Shown here: positions 27,098-36,452 of the stretch, one piece after another | Position numbering within the stretch: position 1 is the stretch's first letter | How the letters are laid out: every line of letters begins with the position of its first letter | NCBI RefSeq assembly: GCF_009659625.1 | Contig: NZ_VOIW01000001.1 | Coordinates: 620,001-684,000, forward strand | Origin: Pseudomonas haemolytica | GTDB lineage: Bacteria; Pseudomonadota; Gammaproteobacteria; Pseudomonadales; Pseudomonadaceae | Direction of reading: 5' to 3' | DNA length: 64,000 nucleotides | The notes under the pieces: model-generated | The model's database searches: none | What the model saw: only the letters and a program-made list of their open reading frames with translations | What the model was told of the DNA's origin: nothing | Translations under genes and position numbers: made by a program

Positions 27098-27460
27098 CTA
27101 CTTGAGAGCCGCCGAATAACTTTCTGGCTTGAAGCCAATCAGGGTTCTGTCACCGAGATCGAGCACCGGGCGCTTGATCATCGAGGGTTGTGCGAGCATC
27201 AATTCAATGGCTTTCGACTGATCGAGATCGGCTTTGCGTTCGTCTTCGAGTTTGCGAAAGGTGGTGCCCGCACGGTTCAAAACCACCTGCCAACCGTGCT
27301 CGTTGCACCATTGGGTCAAGTGTTCGCGGTCGATACCGGCCGTTTTGTAGTCATGGAACTCATAGCTCACCGCGTGCTCATCGAGCCAGGTGCGCGCCTT
27401 TTTCATGGTGTCGCAGGCTTTGATGCCGAAAAGGTGCAAGGTTTTGCTTGAAGCGGTCAA
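27098..27460 (-). CDS. ArsC/Spx-family reductase-like protein
   Basis: A 120-residue thioredoxin-fold protein of the ArsC/YffB type: LHLFGIKACDTMKKARTWLDEH has the single conserved cysteine (Cys16), and TTFRKLEDE, PSMIKRPVLDLG and GFKPESYSAAL are family features. No in-frame ATG precedes the motif, and the frame opens at TTG, so the start is a TTG preceded by AAAGGGGGGC. It lacks the extra cysteines of true arsenate reductases, so that reaction is not supported. It heads the dapD-csdA-csdE strand, 31 bases upstream of dapD. Confidence 0.85.
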   Translation of the reverse strand: MTASSKTLHLFGIKACDTMKKARTWLDEHAVSYEFHDYKTAGIDREHLTQWCNEHGWQVVLNRAGTTFRKLEDERKADLDQSKAIELMLAQPSMIKRPVLDLGDRTLIGFKPESYSAALK

Positions 27461-27674
27461 GGAATTGCCCCCCTTTGGACGAATGAAAAATGAAAGATCA
27501 CGGATTATGCCACGACCAGCAGGTTTCGGCGCCGCTCGTCAGCATCGTGCGACTTTTGTGCAAAAGCCAGCGCGTAACCTAAGCGGATAACATAGCCGGG
27601 TAATATGGCACTTCAACGGCAAGTTGTTGCCTCAAGTGTGTCGTTGCAAGTCGATTGTCCGGGAAACCCGCGTT

Positions 27675-29318
27675 ATGCAAACCGCCTACACCGTTCTTAT
27701 CCTGCTGATGCTGGTCAGCGTTTCGCGCCTTGTCGGGCGAGTCATTCCTCTGCCGCTGCCCTTGGTGCAGATTGCCGCCGGCGCCTTGTTGGCCTGGCCC
27801 ACGCTGGGGCTGCACGTGGCGTTGGACCCGGAGCTGTTCCTGTTTTTGTTCCTGCCTCCGCTGCTGTTTTCCGATGGCTGGCGCATGCCCAAGCGTGAAT
27901 TGTGGCAATTGCGCGGGCCAATCCTGACGTTGGCGGTGGGGCTGGTGTTGTTCACCGTAGTGGGCGCCGGCTACTTCATTCATTGGATATTACCGACGAT
28001 CCCGTTACCGGTCGCCTTCGCCCTGGCAGCGGTTTTATCACCGACGGATGCCGTCGCGGTGTCGGCCATTTCCCAGAATCGTTTGCCCAAGCCGCTGATG
28101 CATATGCTTCAGGGCGAGGCGTTGATGAATGACGCGTCGGGCCTGGTGACCTTCAAGTTCGCCCTGGCGGCAGCGTTGACCGGCGTATTTTCCCTGGCGG
28201 ATGCCAGCCTGACTTTTGTGCTGGTTGCCGTGGGTGGTCTGGCGGTGGGCGTGGCGCTGAGCTGGCTGGTGGGACGTTTGCGCGCCTGGATGATCGCGCG
28301 GGGCTGGGATGATCCAGCGACCCATGTGGTACTCATGTTATTGCTGCCCTTTGCTGCCTACGTATTGGCTGAACGCCTGGGCGCGTCGGGCATTCTCTCA
28401 GCGGTGGCGGCGGGCATGATGCAAAGCTGGCTCGATCTGTTGCCACGCCAGACCAGTACGCGCTTGCTCAACCGCAGTGTCTGGTCGTTGCTGGAGTTTG
28501 CCTTCAATGGCCTGATCTTCCTGCTGCTTGGCCTGCAACTGCCGGACATCATCAAGGCCGTGGTCAGCCATGAAACCACGCTGTGGCCCACCCTGTTGTA
28601 TCGCTGCCTGGACGTGGTGGCGATCTTTCTGGTGCTGGTGGTATTGCGCTTTATCTGGGTGCAGAGCATCTGGCGACTGTCGGGGTTACTGCGCAGGCTG
28701 CGCGGGAAAAACGCGTTGACGCTGGTGCCGACTGCCCGTTCCTGCTGGTTACTGACCGTCGGCGGTGTGCGCGGTGCGGTGACCTTGGCGGGTGTCATGT
28801 CGGTGCCTTTGCTGCTGGCGCCGGGGCAGGATTTTCCTGAACGCGATCTACTGATCTTTATCGCGGCCGGCGTGATCCTGTTGTCACTGGTTGCCGCCTG
28901 TATCGCGCTGCCGCTGTTGTTGCGGGGCGTTGAAAAGAGCCCGGATGAAAAGCGCCACAACGAGGTGCGAGAGGCGTGGAAAAAGACCGCCGTGGCGGCG
29001 ATTCATGCGCTTGAGGCCGAAGAGCCTGCCGAAGCTGAAACCCCTGACGCCGCCCAGGCTGCATTGGCTACTGAGTTGAAGGCCCGGCTGATGTCGGAAT
29101 ACCGCCATCAACTGGAGGTCTTCAACGATTCGGCAGAAGCCCAGGCATTGGCGCTGCAACTGGATCAATTGGAGCGCAAGCTGCGGCTCAAGGCCCTGCG
29201 TGCACAGCGGCTGGAGCTTTATCGTTTGAGTCGCCAGCATCAGATCGGCGACGACGTACTTCGCGAAGTATTGGCGGACCTGGATATGAGTGAAGCGAAC
29301 TTGGGAAGTATCAAGTAG
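27675..29318 (+). CDS. CPA1-family Na+/H+ antiporter
   Basis: A 547-residue inner-membrane antiporter of the NhaP/YjcE type. The start MQTAYTVLILLMLVSVSRLVGR gives a first helix at the N-terminus; the earlier frame start adds 17 polar residues. About 12 hydrophobic segments cover residues 1-420 and include the ion-binding region LSPTDAVAVSAISQ and the NDASG motif with its Asp. The last 125 residues are a charged, helical cytoplasmic tail (EAEEPAEAETPDAAQ, then KARLMSEYRHQLE). Its 3' end overlaps the convergent protease gene by 8 bases. The exchanged ions cannot be read from sequence. Confidence 0.92.
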   Translation: MQTAYTVLILLMLVSVSRLVGRVIPLPLPLVQIAAGALLAWPTLGLHVALDPELFLFLFLPPLLFSDGWRMPKRELWQLRGPILTLAVGLVLFTVVGAGYFIHWILPTIPLPVAFALAAVLSPTDAVAVSAISQNRLPKPLMHMLQGEALMNDASGLVTFKFALAAALTGVFSLADASLTFVLVAVGGLAVGVALSWLVGRLRAWMIARGWDDPATHVVLMLLLPFAAYVLAERLGASGILSAVAAGMMQSWLDLLPRQTSTRLLNRSVWSLLEFAFNGLIFLLLGLQLPDIIKAVVSHETTLWPTLLYRCLDVVAIFLVLVVLRFIWVQSIWRLSGLLRRLRGKNALTLVPTARSCWLLTVGGVRGAVTLAGVMSVPLLLAPGQDFPERDLLIFIAAGVILLSLVAACIALPLLLRGVEKSPDEKRHNEVREAWKKTAVAAIHALEAEEPAEAETPDAAQAALATELKARLMSEYRHQLEVFNDSAEAQALALQLDQLERKLRLKALRAQRLELYRLSRQHQIGDDVLREVLADLDMSEANLGSIK

Positions 29319-30084
29319 TTTGGGTATTGACCATGGCGCGGATGGCGGTGTCTAACAGTTTTCCCAAGGGTGAATTATCCGCTGGATAAAGTGCCCGCAC
29401 GAAACGCTTGTCTCCTTCGGACAGGTGTGTATTACGCTCGATAGCATGGCCGTTGCTCAGTCTGGATGCGGGAAACCCGTAGTGCATGATGGATTTCACA
29501 TCATAGGGGGAGGTTGTTACTTGATCGCGCGGCAAGGTCTGAATGATCGCGATATCCGCCTCCCATGGAAATCTTCCGCGTAATTCAAACTCTTCGTAAA
29601 TATTGTTTTTATCGAGTTGCAGGGTTCGGTCGGGATGCTGTTGTTCATGTTTCAAGCCTAACCCATGGCCGAACTCATGCTGGATCTGGGCGGCAACTTC
29701 TGTCGGCGAACCCTTGAAACCAATGCTCATGGTAGGTTTAGTGAGTAGGACGTACTTTGCATCGGTGCCTATCTTTGACCATCCCGAGCTGGCGTTATTG
29801 TCTGCAGTTATCCTGAGGTCACCGTGAGGACCGTCAGTAAACTTGAAGTAGAGGTTGGTATAGGGCGCCCATTGGTTAATGTTGTGTTTTACCAGGTCTT
29901 TCTGGTCGTTGGTCATGTTCAATAACGCGATATTCAACACCGCATGTTGAGGCCAGGTTTTTTCCCCAAACGCTACGCCGCGTTTATTTCGGCTCAGCAG
30001 TGGAAGTGGTTCTTCGAAAGATTGATCAATGGTGGCGTGCACAGCCTGGTGCGGTACGAAAAGTGGGGAGGTATTGAATAACAT
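29311..30084 (-). CDS. Astacin-like zinc metalloprotease (M12A)
   Basis: A 257-residue protein with the full metzincin signature HEFGHGLGLKHE at residues 136-147 (three zinc histidines and the catalytic glutamate) and the astacin-type Met-turn SIMHYG at 198-203. Upstream, WPQHAVLNIALLN fits the start of the catalytic domain after a short polar N-terminus. There is no signal peptide or membrane segment, so it is either cytoplasmic or exported by a route using a non-cleaved signal. The ATG at 30084 follows a weak GGTG. Its base composition (more A/T at third positions) is unlike its neighbours, which suggests a transferred gene. Substrate unknown. Confidence 0.82.
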   Translation of the reverse strand: MLFNTSPLFVPHQAVHATIDQSFEEPLPLLSRNKRGVAFGEKTWPQHAVLNIALLNMTNDQKDLVKHNINQWAPYTNLYFKFTDGPHGDLRITADNNASSGWSKIGTDAKYVLLTKPTMSIGFKGSPTEVAAQIQHEFGHGLGLKHEQQHPDRTLQLDKNNIYEEFELRGRFPWEADIAIIQTLPRDQVTTSPYDVKSIMHYGFPASRLSNGHAIERNTHLSEGDKRFVRALYPADNSPLGKLLDTAIRAMVNTQTT

Positions 30085-30178
30085 CAATTTTCACCAAAGC
30101 GTTCAGGGCAGATGCGCTTAGGTGGGGGGCGGTTGAATTTCTGTTCCTGCTGATGAGTTGCAAGATGCATCTGTAACA

Positions 30179-30203
30179 GCCGCCCCCACTGGGTGGGAGC
30201 GGC
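30179..30203. terminator. Hairpin downstream of dapC
   Basis: GCCGCcCCCAC pairs with GTGGGaGCGGC (one mismatch, TGG loop), 8 bases beyond the dapC stop on the minus strand. No good T-run follows, so termination is only possible. Confidence 0.4.
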
Positions 30204-30210
30204 ATGCCCG

Positions 30211-31410
30211 TCAAGCGCGGCGCTGGATGAAGTCGCGAATCCGTTCCGCGGCTTCCACGCATTCGGCCAACGGAGCGACCAATGCCATGCGCACACGCCC
30301 CGCGCCAGGGTTGAAACCATCGACTTCCCGCGACAGGTACGAGCCCGGCACCACGGTCACGTGTTCCTCCACGAACAAGTCCCGGCAGAAGGTGGCATCG
30401 TCGCCATTCACGTTCGGCCACAAATAAAAACCACCGTCCGGGCTCTGTACATCCAGCACTGGTTTGAGGATGGCTAGCACTGCGTCGAACTTCTCTCGGT
30501 ACAGGTCACGGTTGGCTTGTACGTGGGCCTCATCCTGCCAGGCGGCGATGCTGGCAAGTTGGGTTTGTACCGGCATCGCGCAGCCGTGGTAAGTGCGATA
30601 CAGCAGGAATGCCTTGAGAATATCGGCATCGCCGGCCACGAAGCCGGAGCGCAGGCCCGGCAGATTGGAGCGCTTGGACAGGCTGTGGAATACCACGCAA
30701 CGCTTGAAGTCCTGGCGGCCCAGTTCGACACAAGCGCTGAGCAGACCGGGCGGTGGGGTTTGCTCATCGAAGTAGAGTTCGCTGTAGCACTCGTCGGCGG
30801 CGATCACGAAGTCGTATTCGTCGGCCAGGGCGATGAGTTTTTTCAACGTGTCGACCGGGATCAGCGCGCCAGTCGGGTTGCCTGGGGAACACAGGAACAG
30901 GATCTGGCAACGTTTCCAGATATCTGGCGAGACCGCCTCGAAATCCGGGTTGAAGCCATTGGTATCCAGGCACGGCAGGTAGTGCGGCTTGGCCCCGGCC
31001 AGGAACGCAGCGCCTTCGTAGATTTGGTAGAACGGGTTCGGGCTTATCACCAGCGCATCGTCGCTGCGATTGACCACGGTTTGGGTAAAGGCGAACAGGG
31101 CTTCGCGGGTGCCGTTGACCGGAAGGATATTGCGCGCCGGGTCCAGCCAGCCCTTGGGTACGTTGAAGCGACGTTCACACCAGGCACCGATGGACTCGCG
31201 CAGGGCCGGGATGCCCAGGGTGGTCGGGTACACAGCCATTTGGTCGAGGTTGTCAGCCAGCGCCTTGGCCACGAATGCCGGGGATTTGTGCTTCGGCTCG
31301 CCAATGGACAGTGCGATCGGGCGTTTGTCCGGGTTTGGCGTGACGCTGCCGAGCAGGGCGCGCAGTTTCTCGAACGGGTAGGGTTGCAGTTGGTTCAGGG
31401 CGTTGTTCAT
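30211..31410 (-). CDS. dapC: Succinyldiaminopimelate transaminase
   Basis: PLP aminotransferase that converts N-succinyl-2-amino-6-ketopimelate and glutamate into N-succinyl-LL-diaminopimelate. The 399-residue protein starts MNNALNQLQPYPFEKLRALL, a DapC-type N-terminus. It has the fold type I features SPGNPTGALIPVDTLKKL, AADECYSELYFDE and the PLP lysine in HSLSKRSNLPGLRSGF. The nearby dapD and dapE support the assignment over a general aminotransferase. It is separated from glnD by a REPIN. Confidence 0.92.
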   Translation of the reverse strand: MNNALNQLQPYPFEKLRALLGSVTPNPDKRPIALSIGEPKHKSPAFVAKALADNLDQMAVYPTTLGIPALRESIGAWCERRFNVPKGWLDPARNILPVNGTREALFAFTQTVVNRSDDALVISPNPFYQIYEGAAFLAGAKPHYLPCLDTNGFNPDFEAVSPDIWKRCQILFLCSPGNPTGALIPVDTLKKLIALADEYDFVIAADECYSELYFDEQTPPPGLLSACVELGRQDFKRCVVFHSLSKRSNLPGLRSGFVAGDADILKAFLLYRTYHGCAMPVQTQLASIAAWQDEAHVQANRDLYREKFDAVLAILKPVLDVQSPDGGFYLWPNVNGDDATFCRDLFVEEHVTVVPGSYLSREVDGFNPGAGRVRMALVAPLAECVEAAERIRDFIQRRA

Positions 31411-31467
31411 CGCAAATCTCGTCAAATTCGGTTGAAAGCATGCGGTCTGTTAGGCAAAGCAATTCAA

Positions 31468-31558
31468 ATGTGGGAGCGGGCTTGCTCGCGAATGCGGTGC
31501 ATCAGTCAATGTATGTGTGGCTGACACACTGCTTTCGCGAGCAAGCCCGCTCCCACAC
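31468..31558. repeat. REPIN-type inverted repeat, variant copy 3
   Basis: Arms ATGTGGGAGCGGGCTTGCTC and the complementary GAGCAAGCCCGCTCCCACAC, with GCGAAT/TTCGCG next to the loop. Compared with copies 1, 2 and 4 it has GCGGGC/GCTCGCGAA in place of GGGGGC/GCTCCCGAT, so it belongs to another subfamily. It lies between glnD and dapC on their template. Confidence 0.8.
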
Positions 31559-31586
31559 AAGCCCACTCCACAGTGAAATCAGGTGT

Positions 31587-34289
31587 TCATATAGTCAGGC
31601 GCGTGAGCTCGACGCCGGGCTCCTGGGTCACGCTCAATTGCTGGACGATGGCGTCCTGCAAGCGTCGGCACAGCTCCGGGTCGGACAATGGTTGGTTGTC
31701 GGCATCGGTAATAAAGAACACGTCTTCCACCCGCTCGCCGAGGGTCGCAATCTTGGCGTTCTGCAATGACAGATCGAACTCCAGGAATATCCCGCCGATG
31801 CGTGCCAGCAGCCCTGGGCGATCCGGCGCGCTGAGCTCCAGCACCGTCACCGGGCGCTGGGCGTCGTTGGAAATGGTCACCTGAGGCGCAAAGGCAAAAT
31901 GCTTGAGCTGGCGCGGCACCCGGCGCTGGATGATGGTTGGATAGTCGTCCGGGTTGCGCAGGGCTTCGGTCAGGCCTTCGCGGATCTTTTTCACTCGCAC
32001 GGGGTTGTCGCCAATCGAGTCGCCGTCAGTGTCGAGCACGATGTAGGTGTCGAGGGTGAACTGGCTGCTGGAGGTAATGACCCGGGCGTCGTGGATGTTC
32101 AGGTTGAGCTGGTCCATGGCCGCCACGGTCACGGCGAAGAAGTCGTGCTGGTCCGGCGCATAGATGAAGATCTGCGTGCCGCCTTCGAATTCGCGCTGGG
32201 TGGTTTCCTTGATCAGCACCAGTGGGCCGCCATCGGCTGGTTGCTGCAGGATCGCGTCGCTGTGCCAGGCCACGTCGCCGGCGGTGTGGCGCAGGAAATA
32301 ATCGTCACCCAGTTGCGACCAGAGTTGTTCGACGTCGTCCGGGTCGTTGCCGCCGCGCACCAGAATATCCAGGGCCGCGCTTTGGGTGCGGCGGATCTGC
32401 TCTTCGCGGTCCACCGGGTTCTCCAGGCCACGACGCAGGGCGCGCTTGGTCTCGGTGTACAACTGGCGCAACAGGCTGGCACGCCAGGAGTTCCACAACG
32501 TGGGGTTGGTGGCGTTGATGTCGGAGACGGTCAGCACGTACAGGTAGTCGAGACGGGTTTCATCACCGACGATTCCAGCAAAGTCGTGAATCACCTGCGG
32601 GTCAGACAAGTCCTTGCGCTGGGCGGTGGTCGACATCACCAGGTGGTTCTGCACCAGCCAGACAATCAGGCTGCTATCCCACTGGGGCAGCTGATGGCGC
32701 TGGCAGAAGGCTTCAGCGTCCACTGCGCCGATTTCCGAGTGATCACCATGCCGGCCCTTGCCGATATCGTGATACAGGCCTGCCAGGTAGATCAGCTCAG
32801 GCTTGGGCAACCTGGCCATCAATTTGCTGGCCAGCGGGAATTTCTCTGACACCTGGGTGTACTGCAATTTACGCAGGTGCTTGATCAGGTTCAGGGTGTG
32901 GGCATCGACGGTGTAGATGTGGAACAGGTCGTGTTGCATTTGCCCGACGATGAAGCCGAACTCCGGCAGGTAGCGCCCGAGAATGCCGTAGCGGTTCATG
33001 CGCCGCAGGTTGCGATGGATGCCGATGCGGCACTTGAACAGTTCGATAAACAGGCTGGTATTGCGGATATCGTTGCGAAAGGCGTCATCGATCAGATGAC
33101 GGTTTTCCCGCAGCAGGCGGATGGTGTCGGCGCGCACGCCTTTGATTTCCGGCTGCTGGGCCATTAATACGAAGATTTCCAGCATGGCGAACGGGGTGCG
33201 GCGGAACACGTTGTCGTTGCGTGCCTCGATATAGCCGTCGTGCAGTTGGAACCGCGCATTGATCGGCTGCGGCGGCGCTTCGTCTTCGGGGGCCAGGATC
33301 ACCTCCTCGAAGTGCTGAATGATCAGGTCGCTGAGCTGGGCAATGCTCATGACCACCCGGTAATACTGCTGCATGAAGCTTTCGATGCTGGTCTTCGCAT
33401 CTTCACCCTCGAAACCCAGCAGGGTGGCGATGGAGCGCTGGTGATCGAACAGCAGGCGGTCTTCGGAGCGCCCGGCGAGCATGTGCAGGGCGTAGCGTAC
33501 CTTCCACAGGAACTCCTGGGACGAGGCCAGCAGGGCGTTTTCGCTCTCTACGAGGAAGCCTTCACCGGCCAGGGCGCGCAGGTTCAACGTGCCGTATTGG
33601 CGGCGCGCCACCCACAAAATCGTCTGGATATCCCGCAACCCGCCAGGGGAGCCTTTGACGTTGGGTTCCAGGTTGTATTCGGTGTCGTTGTACTTGTGGT
33701 GTCGCGCCTTCTGTTCGGCGCGCTTGGCCAGGAAAAAATCCTTGCTCGGCCACATGTGTGCGGTGCTGGTGACCTCAAGCATGCGCTGGCGCAGGCGCTC
33801 GGGGCCGGCGATGGTACGGCTTTCCATCAGGTTGGTGATGACCGTCAGGTCGGCGCGGGCCTCTTCGGCGCATTCGTCTACCGAGCGCACGCTTTGGCCG
33901 ACTTCCAGGCCGATGTCCCACAGCAGCGTTAGAAAGCGCTCGATGGAATCGCGAAAGATCTCATGGTCGGCGCCGCCCAGCAGTATCAGCAGGTCGATGT
34001 CGGAGTAGGGGTGCAGTTCGCCGCGACCGTAGCCGCCGACGGCCACCAGGGCGATATCGGCGTCTGCACTCCAGCTGAACTGTTCCCAGGCCTTTTGCAG
34101 GATGTTATCGACGAACCAGGCACGGTCCTCGATCAGGCGACGGATGTCCCGGCCACTGCGAAACCGCGCGTCGAGCACCTCGCGGGCTTGGCGGATGGCC
34201 TTCTTGAAAGCGGCGATGGGGCTCGCTTTCAGTGCCAGCTCGGCCTGGAACTGGCCACGGTCGAAGAGTTCGGGATCCACCTGGGGCAT
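31587..34289 (-). CDS. glnD: PII uridylyltransferase/uridylyl-removing enzyme
   Basis: The sensor of glutamine that uridylylates or deuridylylates PII proteins and so sets nitrogen control. The 900-residue protein has the nucleotidyltransferase signature [15 protein letters not shown] at residues 85-99, an HD phosphohydrolase domain with [15 protein letters not shown] near residue 500, and two C-terminal ACT domains (starting near 710 and 818) that bind glutamine. All active motifs are intact. It follows map by 64 bases on the same strand. Confidence 0.97.
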   Translation of the reverse strand: MPQVDPELFDRGQFQAELALKASPIAAFKKAIRQAREVLDARFRSGRDIRRLIEDRAWFVDNILQKAWEQFSWSADADIALVAVGGYGRGELHPYSDIDLLILLGGADHEIFRDSIERFLTLLWDIGLEVGQSVRSVDECAEEARADLTVITNLMESRTIAGPERLRQRMLEVTSTAHMWPSKDFFLAKRAEQKARHHKYNDTEYNLEPNVKGSPGGLRDIQTILWVARRQYGTLNLRALAGEGFLVESENALLASSQEFLWKVRYALHMLAGRSEDRLLFDHQRSIATLLGFEGEDAKTSIESFMQQYYRVVMSIAQLSDLIIQHFEEVILAPEDEAPPQPINARFQLHDGYIEARNDNVFRRTPFAMLEIFVLMAQQPEIKGVRADTIRLLRENRHLIDDAFRNDIRNTSLFIELFKCRIGIHRNLRRMNRYGILGRYLPEFGFIVGQMQHDLFHIYTVDAHTLNLIKHLRKLQYTQVSEKFPLASKLMARLPKPELIYLAGLYHDIGKGRHGDHSEIGAVDAEAFCQRHQLPQWDSSLIVWLVQNHLVMSTTAQRKDLSDPQVIHDFAGIVGDETRLDYLYVLTVSDINATNPTLWNSWRASLLRQLYTETKRALRRGLENPVDREEQIRRTQSAALDILVRGGNDPDDVEQLWSQLGDDYFLRHTAGDVAWHSDAILQQPADGGPLVLIKETTQREFEGGTQIFIYAPDQHDFFAVTVAAMDQLNLNIHDARVITSSSQFTLDTYIVLDTDGDSIGDNPVRVKKIREGLTEALRNPDDYPTIIQRRVPRQLKHFAFAPQVTISNDAQRPVTVLELSAPDRPGLLARIGGIFLEFDLSLQNAKIATLGERVEDVFFITDADNQPLSDPELCRRLQDAIVQQLSVTQEPGVELTRLTI

Positions 34290-34353
34290 CGATCGGCTTT
34301 CCTTTTTATCTAATAGTCAGACACAACACAATTTGGGAAAACCAGCACAGCTT

Positions 34354-35136
34354 TTACGCAGAGACGCGCGGGATCGTGTCGTCGGCGCGCAGGGTGAAGA
34401 TCTCGTAGCCGGTCTCGGTGACCAGCAGGGTGTGTTCCCACTGGGCCGAAAGCTTGCGGTCCTTGGTGATGGCGGTCCAGCCGTCGCCCAGTACCTTGGT
34501 GTCGGCCTTGCCCTGGTTGATCATCGGCTCGATGGTGAAGGTCATGCCGGCCTTGAGTTCCATGCCGGTACCGGCCTTGCCGTAGTGCAGGATCTGCGGT
34601 TCTTCGTGGAACACCTTGCCGATACCGTGGCCGCAGAACTCGCGCACCACCGAGAAGCCGTTCTTTTCAGCGTGCTTCTGGATCACCTCACCGATGTCGC
34701 CCAGGCGGCAGCCGGGCTTGACGATCTCGATGGCCTTGTACATGCATTCCTGGGTGACCTGGGAGAGGCGCTCGGCCCAGACTGGCACGTTGCCCACGTG
34801 GAACATGCGGCTGGTGTCGCCGTGATAACCATCCTTGATCACAGTGACGTCGATATTCAGGGTGTCGCCGTCTTTCAGTGGCTTGTCACCCGGAATCCCG
34901 TGGCAGACCACGTGGTTGATCGACGTGCAGATCGACTTGGGGAAGCCTTTGTAGTTCAGGGGGGCAGGGATGGCTTTTTGCACGTCGACGATATAGTCGT
35001 GGCAGATACGGTCCAGTGCTTCGGTGGTGACACCTGGCTTGACGTGTTCGGCAATCATTTCCAGCACGTCGGCAGCCAGTTTGCCGGCAACGCGCATGCC
35101 TGCGATGTCTTCGGCGGTTTTCAAGGTAACGGTCAT
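34354..35136 (-). CDS. map: Type I methionine aminopeptidase
   Basis: Removes the initiator methionine from nascent proteins. The 260-residue protein has the five metal ligands in place: the two aspartates in NIDVTVIKDGYHGDTSRMF, the histidine in FCGHGIGKVFHEEP, and the two glutamates in TFTIEPMI and QWEHTLLVTETG. It lacks the N-terminal zinc-finger extension of longer forms. It is divergent from rpsB across 387 bases that hold the rpsB leader. Confidence 0.97.
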   Translation of the reverse strand: MTVTLKTAEDIAGMRVAGKLAADVLEMIAEHVKPGVTTEALDRICHDYIVDVQKAIPAPLNYKGFPKSICTSINHVVCHGIPGDKPLKDGDTLNIDVTVIKDGYHGDTSRMFHVGNVPVWAERLSQVTQECMYKAIEIVKPGCRLGDIGEVIQKHAEKNGFSVVREFCGHGIGKVFHEEPQILHYGKAGTGMELKAGMTFTIEPMINQGKADTKVLGDGWTAITKDRKLSAQWEHTLLVTETGYEIFTLRADDTIPRVSA

Positions 35137-35376
35137 ACAGGCTCTCTCTAGCGCGACGCGCTGAAATCAATACGGTTCACGGGGGCGCGACAAAGGGTTA
35201 CAAAATTCGCGCAAGTCCCAAAAAACGCGATTCTAACAGACGATGGCGTCAAATCATGAGCGTCTGGTAATCGCTTCTCTCTATAAGGTAGAGGCATGTT
35301 GGCTCTATTCAAGTGCTCAGGCAAAGGCGGCGGGCGGCAAATGTGATTGCGGGTTTCGTTTTTGTCGATGCTGTGG

Positions 35377-35520
35377 TATAAAATGCGCCGCTTTCCGGGG
35401 ATACCCCGCAAAGCTTAAATCCACACACGTGTCGACACGATGACCTGGGTGCCGGAGGCCTTGATGCCGCTGGTTGGTCATTGGGATACGTGGAGGCCAA
35501 ACCCGACTTATTAAGGAACT
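35377..35520 (+). ncRNA. rpsB leader (t44/S2-leader type), with promoter -10
   Basis: TATAAA (35377-35382) is a likely -10. The transcript would carry about 135 bases before rpsB, including GCCGGAGGCC (35451-35460) and a second GGAGGCC shortly before the start, suited to pairing alternatives. In gammaproteobacteria this position upstream of rpsB carries the t44 RNA/S2 leader, thought to bind S2 for autoregulation. The assignment is by position and structure potential, not by alignment. The rest of the 35137-35376 gap shows nothing I can name. Confidence 0.5.
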
Positions 35521-35523
35521 ATC

Positions 35524-36261
35524 ATGTCCCAAGTCAACATGCGCGATATGCTGAAGGCCGGTGTGCACTTCGGTCACCAGACCCGTTACTGGAACCCGAA
35601 AATGGGTAAGTACATTTTCGGCGCGCGTAACAAGATTCACATTATCAACCTTGAAAAAACCCTGCCAATGTTCAACGAAGCTCTGACTTTCGTAGAGCGC
35701 CTGGCCCAGGGCAAAAACAAGATCCTGTTCGTCGGCACCAAGCGTTCCGCTGGCAAGATCGTTGCTGAAGAAGCAGCACGTTGCGGTTCGCCGTACGTCG
35801 ATCACCGCTGGTTGGGCGGCATGCTGACCAACTTCAAAACCATCCGTGCTTCCATCAAGCGTCTGCGTGACCTTGAAGTGCAAGCCGAAGACGGTACTTT
35901 CGCCAAGCTGACCAAGAAAGAAGCGCTGATGCGCTCCCGTGACCTGGAAAAGCTCGATCGTTCCCTGGGTGGTATCAAGGACATGGGCGGTCTGCCTGAC
36001 GCACTGTTCGTAATCGACGTTGATCACGAGCGCATCGCGATCACCGAAGCCAACAAGCTGGGCATCCCGGTTATCGGCGTAGTCGATACCAACAGCAGCC
36101 CGGAAGGCGTTGACTACATCATCCCAGGCAACGATGACGCAATCCGCGCTATCCAGCTGTACATGGGTTCGATGGCTGACGCTGTAATCCGTGGCCGCAA
36201 CCACGTTGCTGGTGGTACCGAGCAGTTCGTTGAAGAAGCTCCGGTAGCTGCCGCTGAGTAA
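35524..36261 (+). CDS. rpsB: 30S ribosomal protein S2
   Basis: The 245-residue S2 protein starts [27 protein letters not shown] and carries the two family signatures (this N-terminal one and [27 protein letters not shown] is the region of the second). Codon use is strongly biased, as in highly expressed genes. The ATG follows AAGGAACT. A strong terminator separates it from tsf, so tsf is expressed by read-through or its own promoter. Confidence 0.99.
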   Translation: MSQVNMRDMLKAGVHFGHQTRYWNPKMGKYIFGARNKIHIINLEKTLPMFNEALTFVERLAQGKNKILFVGTKRSAGKIVAEEAARCGSPYVDHRWLGGMLTNFKTIRASIKRLRDLEVQAEDGTFAKLTKKEALMRSRDLEKLDRSLGGIKDMGGLPDALFVIDVDHERIAITEANKLGIPVIGVVDTNSSPEGVDYIIPGNDDAIRAIQLYMGSMADAVIRGRNHVAGGTEQFVEEAPVAAAE

Positions 36262-36287
36262 CTGACGCCCTGGCGTTGACTCAGTAA

Positions 36288-36316
36288 GCAAAAAGGGGGC
36301 TTGGCCCCCTTTTTGC
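36288..36316 (+). terminator. Terminator between rpsB and tsf
   Basis: A perfect 13-bp stem GCAAAAAGGGGGC/GCCCCCTTTTTGC with a TTG loop; the A/T part of the stem gives the T-run. It probably makes rpsB more abundant than tsf mRNA. Confidence 0.9.
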
Positions 36317-36452
36317 CACCTCGAAAACCATTTGTCGGCAGCGCAGCTACATCATTTGTAACGTGCAGCGGCCTACAACGGATATTCGGGAAGAATTGAT
36401 CGCCCGTTTGATCGGGTGGAATGGTTGAAAACCTATCCAAGAGGATTTTGAA

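Noticed and set aside
29311..30084. Protease gene considered as part of a secretion or prophage island
   Set aside because: No integrase, phage or secretion genes are nearby; both flanks are core genes, so only a single-gene gain is supportable.
31587..31769. Plus-strand short frames overlapping the 3' end of glnD
   Set aside because: They lie inside the ACT-domain coding region of glnD and have no supporting signals.
36288..36316. Long stem after rpsB considered as a mobile-element end
   Set aside because: A terminator explains it fully: G/C stem, short loop and T-run straight after a highly expressed gene.
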